Assembly (NCBI GenBank): GCA_015066845.1
Contig: SVNO01000016.1
Coordinates: 1 to 36,259 of the forward strand
Direction of reading: 5' to 3'
DNA from: Ruminococcus sp.
Lineage (GTDB): Bacteria; Bacillota; Clostridia; Oscillospirales; Ruminococcaceae
Length of the DNA stretch: 36,259 nucleotides
The notes under the pieces were generated by a model. The model searched no databases, was not told the origin of the DNA, and saw nothing but the letters and a program-made list of their open reading frames with translations. Below are positions 1 through 6,909 of this stretch, piece after piece (within the stretch, counting starts at the first letter, position 1; every line of letters begins with the position of its first letter). Made by a program: the position numbers and the translations under genes.

Positions 1-296
1 AATCGGGGGCAAGGGGCGAAGCCCCACCCCCCAATCAGGAGCACCATCCCATGGGGGCGCAAGCCCCCCCAAGTGCACTCCCCTTACCATCGGGACAAGT
101 GGCGCAAGCCCCAAAACCCACCCAATCAGGAGCACCATCCCATGGGGGCGCAAGCCCCCCAAGTGCACCCTCCGTACAATCGGGGGCAAGGGGCGCAAGC
201 CCCAAAACCCACCCAATCAGGAGCACCATCCCATGGGGGCGCAAGCCCCAAGTGCACTCCCCTTACCATCGGGGGCAAGGGGCGCAAGCCCCCAAA
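1..296. repeat. Tandem repeat, about 91-bp unit, rich in GCAA-loop hairpins
   Basis: About 3.3 imperfect copies. The phrase AATCAGGAGCACCATCCCAT recurs at 33, 124 and 215, giving a 91-bp period, and CGGGGGCAAGGGGC-like segments recur near 1, 88, 178 and 267. Each unit holds two short GC hairpins of the form GGGGC-GCAA-GCCCC, that is a GNRA-type loop if transcribed. Open frames run through it on both strands, but their translations are repetitive Pro/Gly/Ala/Cys strings and are not taken as genes. No function is assigned. Confidence 0.85.
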
Positions 297-371
297 AAAG
301 CGGGTGGAGGGTGCGCAGCACCCTCCCAATATCCCCCCTCCCCATCGGGGAGGGGGCAGGGGGTGGGGGCA
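297..371. repeat. GC-rich hairpin block, copy of a dispersed intergenic repeat
   Basis: Contains a perfect hairpin GGAGGGTGC-GCA-GCACCCTCC (about 305-325) and a second one, CCCCTCCCC-ATC-GGGGAGGGG, followed by a GGGGGTGGGGG run. The reverse complement of 8048-8095 matches this block closely (AATAT, CCCCTCCCC, GGGGAGGGG, GTGGGGGCA, TTAC in the same order), so both are copies of one repeat family. Confidence 0.7.
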
Positions 372-459
372 ATTACAAGAGCACTACCCCCAGAAAAAGA
401 ATTTGAAAAACATCCCCCCAAAAAAATTTCTTCTCTCAATTATTTTTTTCAAAAACCCC

Positions 460-488
460 TTGACAAAGTAGCAAAAATATACTATAAT
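460..488 (+). promoter_or_regulatory. Sigma-A promoter P1 upstream of pduL
   Basis: TTGACA at 460-465 and TATAAT at 483-488, both perfect consensus, with a 17-bp spacer. It reads towards pduL, about 190 bp downstream. Confidence 0.75.
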
Positions 489-497
489 AGAATCATG

Positions 498-520
498 GTT
501 AGTATTAAATCCCTACTAAC
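498..520. promoter_or_regulatory. Inverted repeat at the P1 start site, possible operator
   Basis: GTTAGTA and TACTAAC form a perfect 7-bp inverted repeat with a 9-bp centre. It sits just downstream of the P1 -10 box, covering the expected start of transcription. The position suits a repressor site. I do not recognise the motif, and it is not a Rex-like TTGTTAA palindrome. Confidence 0.35.
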
Positions 521-570
521 GAAAAACAACTTCCAATCATGAACATTTCCGACAAAATTCTCCAAACCCC

Positions 571-599
571 TTGACGATTCCGTAAAAAAGTAGTACAAT
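571..599 (+). promoter_or_regulatory. Sigma-A promoter P2 upstream of pduL
   Basis: TTGACG at 571-576 and TACAAT at 594-599 with a 17-bp spacer, about 80 bp before the pduL start codon. With P1 it forms a tandem promoter pair, which fits strong or dual control of pduL. Confidence 0.7.
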
Positions 600-677
600 G
601 AACATGGTCGGTGCATACGCACTGCAAATATGTACGGCTGCCGGAATCGGGCTGCCGGATTTTTGGAGGAAAATAGT

Positions 678-1256
678 ATGTCTAAGAAGTTCATCATCGA
701 AACATCCGCACGTCACCTGCATGTAACACAGGAAGACCTGGAAACCCTGTTCGGTAAGGGTGCAACCCTGACACACAAGAAGGACCTGTCCCAGCCCGGT
801 CAGTTCGCTTGTGAGGAGCGCGTTACTGTTGTAGGCCCGAAGAAGGAGCTGGCAGGCGTATCCATTCTCGGTCCGGTTCGTCCGGAAACACAGGTGGAGC
901 TGTCCGCAACAGACGCTCGTTCCATCGGTATTGCTGCACCCATCCGTGAGTCCGGTGATGTAGCAGGTTCCGGCGCATGTAAGCTGGTTGGCCCCTGCGG
1001 TGAAGTAGAGCTGACACAGGGCGTGATCGTGGCAAAGCGTCACATTCACCTGACACCTGAGGACGCTGAAGAACTGGGTGTTGTGGATAAGGAAGTTGTC
1101 TGGGTAAAGTGTGACACAGACGGCAGAAAGGCAATTCTGGGCGATGTTGTTTGCCGCGTTTCCAAGAACTACGCAAGAGCAATGCACATCGACACAGACG
1201 AATCCAATGCTATCGGCGCAGGCCGTGAGCTGGAGGGTGAGATCATCAAGCTGTAA
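678..1256 (+). CDS. pduL: Phosphate propanoyltransferase / phosphotransacylase, PduL family
   Basis: A 192-aa protein matching the PduL family, which swaps CoA for phosphate on acetyl- or propionyl-CoA and with acetate kinase yields ATP. Seen: the two related half-motifs RHLHVT (His13, His15) and KRHIHLT (His122, His124) that bind zinc in this family, and a further His170 in RAMHID. It begins directly at the catalytic domain, without the N-terminal targeting extension found on microcompartment PduL, and no shell genes are nearby, so a cytosolic fermentative role replacing Pta is likely. GGAGG lies 8 nt before the ATG, and two consensus promoters precede it. Confidence 0.93.
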   Translation: MSKKFIIETSARHLHVTQEDLETLFGKGATLTHKKDLSQPGQFACEERVTVVGPKKELAGVSILGPVRPETQVELSATDARSIGIAAPIRESGDVAGSGACKLVGPCGEVELTQGVIVAKRHIHLTPEDAEELGVVDKEVVWVKCDTDGRKAILGDVVCRVSKNYARAMHIDTDESNAIGAGRELEGEIIKL

Positions 1257-1285
1257 TGGCTTCATCTCATTGTTGATACATGCAG

Positions 1286-1322
1286 TTTTCGGGCAGTCAC
1301 ATTGCGGATTGCCCGAATTTTG
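1286..1322 (+). terminator. Rho-independent terminator of pduL
   Basis: Perfect 8-bp stem TTCGGGCA / TGCCCGAA (1288-1295 and 1310-1317) followed by TTTTG, 30 bp after the pduL stop. Confidence 0.75.
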
Positions 1323-1333
1323 TATCACGATGG

Positions 1334-1342
1334 TGCTATACT
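1334..1342 (+). promoter_or_regulatory. Possible extended -10 promoter for pncB
   Basis: TGCTATACT is an extended -10 element just past the pduL terminator. No good -35 box lies 17 bp upstream. If used, the transcript would carry the palindromic repeat at 1377-1530 and the small ORF at 1554 in its leader. Confidence 0.3.
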
Positions 1343-1376
1343 ATCATTGTCATTCATGCCGCCATATCAACTGGGA

Positions 1377-1530
1377 GTGTTGACACTAAAATAATACGCA
1401 GATTTTCGAGCAAAAATTTTATGCAGGCAAGGCGAAAAGGTGCAGGCAGGCTGTCGCCTGTCAAACCTTTTTAACGCAGGCTGCGTGAAATTTTGCCGAA
1501 AAGATGTGTTGTTAGGCTTAGTGTCAACAC
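1377..1530. repeat. 154-bp self-complementary intergenic element, MITE-like (copy A)
   Basis: Bounded by a perfect 13-bp terminal inverted repeat, GTGTTGACACTAA (1377-1389) and TTAGTGTCAACAC (1518-1530). The inner arms also pair imperfectly: CGCAGATTTTCGAGCAAAAATTTTATGCAG on the left is complementary to much of 1477-1508 on the right, so the element folds into one long hairpin. A shorter inner hairpin fills the loop. It shares its inner arms with the element at 22660-22766. It has no coding capacity. Confidence 0.75.
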
Positions 1531-1553
1531 GACCTAATGGAGAGGTGTTTCCT

Positions 1554-1619
1554 ATGAATCTGTCATTATTGAACGAATATCACAAACAGCGCACTATGGA
1601 GGTGGAATACAATGACTGA
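1554..1619 (+). CDS. Small upstream ORF (21 aa) overlapping the pncB start
   Basis: Reads MNLSLLNEYHKQRTMEVEYND. GGAGAGG lies 8-14 nt before its ATG, a good ribosome-binding site. It ends at TGA 1617-1619, so it overlaps the first codons of pncB in another frame, and the pncB ribosome-binding site (GGAGG, 1598-1602) lies inside it. Layout suggests translational coupling or a leader peptide. No known family is recognised, and chance occurrence cannot be excluded. Confidence 0.4.
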   Translation: MNLSLLNEYHKQRTMEVEYND

Positions 1620-3051
1620 ACGTAATCTGACAATGCTCGTGGATTTCTATGAGCTGACAATGGGCAACGGCTTTCTGGAAAATGGCAGAGGCGAGGAAAT
1701 TGCCTATTTCGACATGTTCTACCGCAAAGCCCCCGACAATGCAGCCTATGCCATTGCCGCAGGTCTTGCGCAGGTGATCGACTACATCAAGGCTCTGCAC
1801 TTTACGCAGGAGGATATTGACTACCTGAGAAGCCGAAACCTGTTCAGTGAAAAATTTCTCGATTATCTGCGGAATTTCAAGTTTTCCTGCGATATCTGGG
1901 CAGTTCCGGAGGGCACACCCGTCTTTCCGCATGAACCGCTTCTGACAGTGCGCGGTCCTGCCATTCAGGCGCAGCTGATTGAAACCATGGTACTGCTGAG
2001 CATCAACCACCAGAGCTTGATTGCCACCAAGGCAAACCGCATTGTCACCGCGGCACAGGGCAGACCGGTCATGGAATTCGGTTCGCGCCGTGCACAGGGC
2101 TATGACGGTGCAGTATACGGCGCAAGGGCTGCCTATATCGGCGGTTGTGCAGGTACGGCATGTGCGATTGCGGATACGGCATTTTCCATTCCGGCACTGG
2201 GTACAATGGCACATAGCTGGGTGCAGCTCTTTGCTACGGAGCTGGAGGCATTCGAGGCATATGCAAGGGTGTATCCGGATGACTGCACATTGCTTGTAGA
2301 CACCTACAACGTCCTGAAATCGGGCATTCCCAATGCCATCAAGGTATTCAAAAAGCTCGAAGAACAGGGATACAGGGGGCGCGGCATCCGCATCGACAGC
2401 GGCGATATTGCATATCTGTCCAAGCGCGCACGGGAAATGTTCGACGCGGCAGGACTGCCCTATATCAAGATTATCGCCTCCAATTCTCTGGATGAATATA
2501 TCATCCGTGAGCTGATTGCACAGGATGCGAAAATTGACAGCTTCGGCGTGGGCGAACGACTGGTGACATCGCGCTCTGAGCCCGTGTTCGGCGGTGTGTA
2601 CAAACTGGCGGCAGTGGAGGAAAACGGCGAAATCATGCCGAGAATCAAGCTTTCCGAAAATGCAGTCAAGGTGACGAATCCCTCGTTCAAAAAGGTATGG
2701 CGGTTGTTTGACCGCGACAGCGGCAAGATGCTTGCAGATGTACTGACGCTGCATGACGAAGTGATTGACGACACACAGCCGTATGAAATTTTCGACCCCG
2801 AATACACCTATAAGCGCAAAACGCTGACCAATTTCCGCGCAGAGCTTCTGCTTGTGCCGGTCTTTGTCAAGGGCGAATGCGTGTATGATAGCCCGTCGCT
2901 GCCGGAAATCCAGCAGCATTGCAGGGCACAGCTTGCCAACCTCTGGGAGGAAGTCAAGCGTTTTGAAAACCCGCAGAATTATTATGTGGACCTCTCCCCG
3001 AAGCTCTGGGAGCTGAAGCATAGAATGCTGAGCAAGAAATACGAGGTATAA
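1612..3051 (+). CDS. pncB: Nicotinate phosphoribosyltransferase
   Basis: A 479-aa type II phosphoribosyltransferase of NAD salvage that joins nicotinate to PRPP to give nicotinate mononucleotide, with ATP hydrolysis. Seen: FGSRRAQGYDGA near 156-167, GTMAHSW with His201 (the histidine phosphorylated in this family), VDTYNV near 229 and IRIDSGD near 259 at the phosphate site. Full length. The start is preceded by GGAGG at good distance. Downstream, a possible hairpin and the MTA/SAH nucleosidase gene follow on the same strand. NAD synthesis appears again at nadA, 2.9 kb away. Confidence 0.95.
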   Translation: MTERNLTMLVDFYELTMGNGFLENGRGEEIAYFDMFYRKAPDNAAYAIAAGLAQVIDYIKALHFTQEDIDYLRSRNLFSEKFLDYLRNFKFSCDIWAVPEGTPVFPHEPLLTVRGPAIQAQLIETMVLLSINHQSLIATKANRIVTAAQGRPVMEFGSRRAQGYDGAVYGARAAYIGGCAGTACAIADTAFSIPALGTMAHSWVQLFATELEAFEAYARVYPDDCTLLVDTYNVLKSGIPNAIKVFKKLEEQGYRGRGIRIDSGDIAYLSKRAREMFDAAGLPYIKIIASNSLDEYIIRELIAQDAKIDSFGVGERLVTSRSEPVFGGVYKLAAVEENGEIMPRIKLSENAVKVTNPSFKKVWRLFDRDSGKMLADVLTLHDEVIDDTQPYEIFDPEYTYKRKTLTNFRAELLLVPVFVKGECVYDSPSLPEIQQHCRAQLANLWEEVKRFENPQNYYVDLSPKLWELKHRMLSKKYEV

Positions 3052-3056
3052 GGGCA

Positions 3057-3088
3057 ATTTCCGCGTAGTTTTCAGGCTGCGCGGAATT
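3057..3088 (+). other. Intercistronic hairpin between pncB and mtnN
   Basis: TTCCGCG and CGCGGAA (3059-3065, 3080-3086) form a 7-bp stem with a 14-nt loop. No T-run follows, so it is more likely an mRNA processing or stability hairpin than a terminator. Confidence 0.35.
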
Positions 3089-3115
3089 ACCATGCATACA
3101 GAAAAGGAGAAAACT

Positions 3116-3796
3116 ATGAAAAAAATCGGAATCATCGGCGCAATGCCCTCGGAACTCAAGGACATTCAGGGCGTACAGGAAAGCCCTGTCACAACGGAAA
3201 TTGCCGGCTATACATTTTTCGAGAGCAAGCACGGCGAAAATACAATTGTCACTGCCTGCTGCGGCATCGGCAAGGTCAACGCGGCACTGTGCACACAGAT
3301 TATGATCGACCGCTTTGCTGTGGACTGCATCATCAACACGGGAATTGCCGGCGGTATGCATGGCGATGTGAAGCTCTGTGACATCGTGGTTTCCACAAGT
3401 GTACTCCCCCACGACCTTGACGCGCATTTCCTCGCGGATTATCCGCCATACTGCGCAGTCTATGACGCAGACGAGGCTTTACAGGCACTTGCAAAGCAGG
3501 TTTGTGCGGATATGGACATCACGGCGCACAGCGGAAAAATCGTATCGGGTGACGCGTTCATCACGGACAGCGCAGTAAAAGCAGGCATCAAGGCGAAATT
3601 CGACCCCTATGCAGTGGACATGGAAACCGCGGCAATCGGACAGGCAGCATGGAGAAACAAAGTGCCCTTTGTGAGTGTGCGCTGCATTTCCGACTTGGCG
3701 GATGATGACGGTGCAATGTCTTTTGACCAGTTTGAAATCATCGCGGCAAAGAGGGTTGCGGATATTGTCATGGAAATGTGCCTGAGAGAGGTATGA
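3116..3796 (+). CDS. mtnN: 5'-methylthioadenosine/S-adenosylhomocysteine nucleosidase
   Basis: A 226-aa enzyme that cleaves adenine from MTA and SAH, by-products of polyamine synthesis and methylation. Seen: IIGAMPSE at the N-terminus (catalytic Glu13), NTGIAGG near 74-80, AVDMETAAI near 166-174 (ribose-binding Glu) and CISDLAD with the catalytic Asp193. Start chosen at ATG 3116 because AAAGGAG lies 7 nt upstream; an in-frame ATG at 3092 has no such site. Only 3 bp separate its stop from the next gene. MTA is also released by aminopropyltransferases such as SpeE, present in this window. Confidence 0.93.
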   Translation: MKKIGIIGAMPSELKDIQGVQESPVTTEIAGYTFFESKHGENTIVTACCGIGKVNAALCTQIMIDRFAVDCIINTGIAGGMHGDVKLCDIVVSTSVLPHDLDAHFLADYPPYCAVYDADEALQALAKQVCADMDITAHSGKIVSGDAFITDSAVKAGIKAKFDPYAVDMETAAIGQAAWRNKVPFVSVRCISDLADDDGAMSFDQFEIIAAKRVADIVMEMCLREV

Positions 3797-3799
3797 TCC

Positions 3800-4396
3800 A
3801 TGCTTTCGCAATGGCTGAACAACATCGTTTCCAAGCAAGAATGCCGTATCATCGGCATTGACGGCATGGGTGGCGCAGGCAAAACAACGGTATCCGCACA
3901 GCTTTCCGAACAGCTGGCGGCACAGGGAATTCCTGCTGCCATTCTGCATATTGATGATTTTATCCATCCGCGCTGTGTACGCTATCGGGATGATGTACCG
4001 GAATGGGAATGTTATTACTACCTGCAATGGCATTATTCACCGCTTCGGGAGCTGCTTTCTGCATTCAGAGAGCATGGTACTTACACTGGTACAGTACAGC
4101 TCTACAACAAGGAACAGGACTGCTATGACGCTGTGGATCTGCACATTCCGGACGGCATTGTCATTGTGGAAGGGGTATTCTTACAGCGGCAGGAACTTGC
4201 AGACCTGTTCGATGCAGTTGTCTATCTGGATGTACCGGAAGCGGTACGGCTTTCCCGTGTTCTGAAGCGTGACGGGTACATCGGTGATGCAGATGCCATC
4301 CGCAAGAAATATGAAAATCGCTATTTTCCGGCGGAACGGTATTATGCTGCACATTGCAGACCGATGGAAACGGCGGATATCGTCCTGACCGGTTAA
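3800..4396 (+). CDS. Uridine kinase-like P-loop kinase
   Basis: A 198-aa protein of the phosphoribulokinase/uridine kinase superfamily. Seen: Walker A motif GMGGAGKTT at residues 22-30, DDF near 52-54 after a beta strand (substrate side), IVIVEGVFL near 118 and a lid-like segment SRVLKRD. The family phosphorylates nucleosides, pantothenate or related small molecules. The exact substrate cannot be read from the sequence. It starts 3 bp after mtnN and is probably co-transcribed with it. It converges on sigK with a 6-bp gap. Confidence 0.8.
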   Translation: MLSQWLNNIVSKQECRIIGIDGMGGAGKTTVSAQLSEQLAAQGIPAAILHIDDFIHPRCVRYRDDVPEWECYYYLQWHYSPLRELLSAFREHGTYTGTVQLYNKEQDCYDAVDLHIPDGIVIVEGVFLQRQELADLFDAVVYLDVPEAVRLSRVLKRDGYIGDADAIRKKYENRYFPAERYYAAHCRPMETADIVLTG

Positions 4397-4402
4397 CTCC
4401 CG

Positions 4403-5086
4403 TCAAAACGGCGTTACATCATACATATTCCGCAGCTTTTTCAATGCTGCCTTTTCAATTCTCGACACATAGGAACGGGAAATCCCCAGTTTTTCGGCAA
4501 TTTCCTTTTGCGTTTGCGGAACGCAGCCATACAGCCCGTACCGTTTGACGATGATGTCCAGTTCCCTTTCATCCAGACAATCCCCAAGAAAACGGTAAAG
4601 CTGCTTCTGGTGGATGGACAATTCCACATCCCGTTCAATGTCCGTGCCATCCTCGATGATGTCCATGAGCGTCAGGGCGTTGCCGTCCTTATCCACGTCG
4701 ATTGGTTCGTTCATGTACACATCGCCCGCACTTTTCTTCTGTGCACGGAAATGCATGAGGATCTCATTTTCCACACAACGCGCGGCATAAGTGGAAAATT
4801 TCGCGCCTTTCTCATAATCAAAGGTGTCCACCGCCTTGAGCAGTCCGAATGTTCCAATGGAGATCAGTTCTTCCTGCTCCTCGGCGGAATTGTAGTATTT
4901 CCGCGCAATATGCACCACAAGCCGGAGATTGTGCGCAATCAGTCTGTGCTTTGCCTTGGTATCCCCCTGTGCCATTGCCGTAAAACAGGCAAGCTCCTCT
5001 TTTGCGGAGAGGGGTTTGGGGAATTGGTGGGGCGTTTCGGCGTGGAGGATCAAGCACAGCATTCTTGTCAGAAATTCAAGCAGCAT
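4403..5086 (-). CDS. sigK: RNA polymerase sporulation sigma factor, SigK type
   Basis: A 227-aa sigma-70 family factor. Seen: N-terminal FPKPLSAKEE, a hallmark of SigK; region 2 (RLIAHNLRLVVHIARKYY, GTFGLLKAVDTFDYEKGAKFSTYA); and region 4 helix-turn-helix (TQKEIAEKLGISRSYVSRIEKAA). SigK drives late mother-cell transcription in sporulation. The gene is intact, with no skin-type interruption. ATG at 5086 is preferred, since AGGTG lies 6 nt upstream; a GTG at 5095 is the alternative. A sigma-E-like promoter lies just upstream. Implies that the organism, or its recent ancestor, sporulates. Confidence 0.9.
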   Translation of the reverse strand: MLLEFLTRMLCLILHAETPHQFPKPLSAKEELACFTAMAQGDTKAKHRLIAHNLRLVVHIARKYYNSAEEQEELISIGTFGLLKAVDTFDYEKGAKFSTYAARCVENEILMHFRAQKKSAGDVYMNEPIDVDKDGNALTLMDIIEDGTDIERDVELSIHQKQLYRFLGDCLDERELDIIVKRYGLYGCVPQTQKEIAEKLGISRSYVSRIEKAALKKLRNMYDVTPF

Positions 5087-5109
5087 TGCATACACCTGCC
5101 TTTCGGATT

Positions 5110-5139
5110 ACTGTATGCCGGAAGGCTTTTCCGTTATGC
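5110..5139 (-). promoter_or_regulatory. Sigma-E-like promoter for sigK
   Basis: On the minus strand GCATAAC (5139-5133), a 15-bp spacer, then CATACAGT (5117-5110). The -10 matches the sigma-E consensus CATACAnT exactly and the -35 matches kmATATT at 5 of 7 positions. Sigma-E is the known activator of sigK in spore formers, so the position makes biological sense. Confidence 0.45.
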
Positions 5140-5156
5140 ATCAAAAGGAGAACACT

Positions 5157-5885
5157 ATGAAATTACTCATCATCCGGCATGGCGATCCGGATTATACCAT
5201 TGATTCCCTGACCGAAAAAGGACGTAGGGAAGCGGTTTTACTTTCGCAGAGAATTGCACCGATGAACATTGCCGCCTACTATGTCTCCCCCCTCGGCAGA
5301 GCGCAGAGAACAGCGGAATTTACGCTGGGGGCTTGCGGCAGGACTGCGCAGACGCTTGACTGGATGCGCGAATTTGACTGCAACATCCCCGCGCCGGACA
5401 CAGGAGAATACCGGATTCCGTGGGATATGCTCCCTGCCAGCTGGACATCCATTCCGGCATATTACGACAAGGACGCATGGTGCGATGTGCCCGTGATGGC
5501 ACAGGTGGGAATGCGTGATGCCATCGCGCAAGTGCATGAGGGGCTGGACAAGCTGCTCGCACAGCACGGCTATGTGCGCGAGGGGAATATTTACCGCGCC
5601 GTCCGTCCGAATACGGACACCATCGCACTGTTCTGCCATTTCGGGGTGGAATGCGTGATGCTCGGACATCTCCTCGGCATCTCCCCCATGGTGCTCTGGC
5701 ACGGCTTCATTGCTGCACCCACTTCCGTGACAACGGTCTGCACGGAGGAACGCCGCGAGGGCATTGCCTCGTTCCGCGTGACAGCGTTCGGGGACGTGTC
5801 CCATCTGTATGTGCACGATGAACCGCCGGCATTTTCAGGGCGGTTCTGTGAGATGTTTTCCAATACAGAGGAACGGCACGATTGA
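5157..5885 (+). CDS. Histidine phosphatase family protein
   Basis: A 242-aa member of the phosphoglycerate mutase-like histidine phosphatase clan. Seen: the phosphohistidine motif IIRHGD at residues 5-10 (His8), SPLGRAQRTAE near 45-55 and a second active-site His in ALFCHFG. Members dephosphorylate small metabolites or proteins; the substrate here is unknown. Start set at ATG 5157, with AAAAGGAG 7 nt upstream. Divergent from sigK, with a 70-bp gap. Confidence 0.85.
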   Translation: MKLLIIRHGDPDYTIDSLTEKGRREAVLLSQRIAPMNIAAYYVSPLGRAQRTAEFTLGACGRTAQTLDWMREFDCNIPAPDTGEYRIPWDMLPASWTSIPAYYDKDAWCDVPVMAQVGMRDAIAQVHEGLDKLLAQHGYVREGNIYRAVRPNTDTIALFCHFGVECVMLGHLLGISPMVLWHGFIAAPTSVTTVCTEERREGIASFRVTAFGDVSHLYVHDEPPAFSGRFCEMFSNTEERHD

Positions 5886-5921
5886 TGTGAATGCGGCAGC
5901 TGGGCGCAGCACGATACTGCC

Positions 5922-5950
5922 TTGACATTCTGCGGAATTTGTAGTACAAT
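5922..5950 (+). promoter_or_regulatory. Sigma-A promoter for nadA-mnmA
   Basis: TTGACA at 5922-5927 and TACAAT at 5945-5950 with a 17-bp spacer, 40 bp before the nadA start codon. Confidence 0.75.
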
Positions 5951-5990
5951 GAGAATATCCCCCGAAAATAACGAAAAGGTGGTCATTACC

Positions 5991-6908
5991 ATGAATATTG
6001 CACAGATGCAGCAGGAAATCCTGCGGCTGAAAAAAGAAACGGGCATCTGCATTTTTGCCCATTGCTATGAAGCGCGTGAAATCTGCGAAATTGCGGATTA
6101 TGTAGGCGATTCCTACCAGCTGAGCGTCTGGGCATCGCAGACGCAGGCGCAGACCGTCCTCATGTGCGGCGTACGCTTTATGGCAGAAACGATGAAAATA
6201 CTCTCTCCGGAAAAAACCGTCCTCCTCTCCTGCCCCACTGCCGGCTGTCCGATGGCAGAGCAGATGGACAGGGAAATGATTGCAAAAATCAAGGAAGACT
6301 ATCCGGATTACACAGTTGTTGCCTATGTCAACACTACCGCAGCACTGAAAACCATCTGCGATGTGTGCGTGACCTCCGCATCCGCGGTGAAGATTTGCAG
6401 CCAGATTGAAAATGATAAGATCCTGTTCATTCCCGACTGCAATCTTGGCGCATTTGTAGCGCAGGCACTTCCTGAAAAAACGGTAAAGCTCCTCAACGGA
6501 GGCTGTCCGGTACATGCGGCAGTGACGATGGAGGAGGTACATGCGGCAAAGCTGCGCCATCCGCAGGCAAAACTGCTGGTGCATCCGGAATGCCGTCCGG
6601 AAATTTCCGCAGCTGCTGATTATGCAGGTTCGACAACGGGCATTATGAATTATGCGAAGAATTCCGATGCAAAGGAGTTCATCATCGGCACAGAAATCAG
6701 CATTGCGGAGCATCTTCAGTACGATTGCCCCGACAAGCAGTTCTATCCGCTTTCGCCCAATCTCATCTGCCGCGACATGAAAGCAACCACGCTCGCGGAT
6801 GTGTACCAGATTCTGCGCACGGGCAAGGGCGAGGAAATCACACTGGATGCGCAGACCATCGCGGATGCAAGACGCTGCATTGACGCGATGATCGCACTGG
6901 GAGGTTAA
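5991..6908 (+). CDS. nadA: Quinolinate synthase
   Basis: A 305-aa [4Fe-4S] enzyme that condenses iminoaspartate with dihydroxyacetone phosphate to quinolinate in de novo NAD synthesis. Seen: the three cluster cysteines in the expected contexts, GCPMAE (Cys86), GGCPVH (Cys172) and ICRDM (Cys260), plus HPECRPE and FIIGTE. The usual partners nadB and nadC are not in the window. ATG 5991 is chosen because AAAAGGTGG lies 8 nt upstream and the family N-terminus aligns there. mnmA follows after 1 bp. Confidence 0.93.
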   Translation: MNIAQMQQEILRLKKETGICIFAHCYEAREICEIADYVGDSYQLSVWASQTQAQTVLMCGVRFMAETMKILSPEKTVLLSCPTAGCPMAEQMDREMIAKIKEDYPDYTVVAYVNTTAALKTICDVCVTSASAVKICSQIENDKILFIPDCNLGAFVAQALPEKTVKLLNGGCPVHAAVTMEEVHAAKLRHPQAKLLVHPECRPEISAAADYAGSTTGIMNYAKNSDAKEFIIGTEISIAEHLQYDCPDKQFYPLSPNLICRDMKATTLADVYQILRTGKGEEITLDAQTIADARRCIDAMIALGG

Positions 6909-6909
6909 G

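Noticed and set aside
1-296. Possible CRISPR array
   Set aside because: Repeats are about 91 bp and contiguous without unique spacers, and no cas genes are present.
51-542. Open frames of up to 163 codons across the left-hand repeats
   Set aside because: They translate the repeat units into Pro/Ser/Gly/Ala strings, have no ribosome-binding site and run into promoter DNA.
678-1256. Propanediol-utilisation microcompartment locus
   Set aside because: PduL lacks the targeting extension and no shell protein or diol dehydratase genes are nearby.
1594-3165. A 523-codon open frame on the minus strand opposite pncB
   Set aside because: Its translation is rich in His, Cys and Arg with no motif, and it lies exactly opposite a well-supported enzyme gene; it is a shadow of that gene's codon bias.
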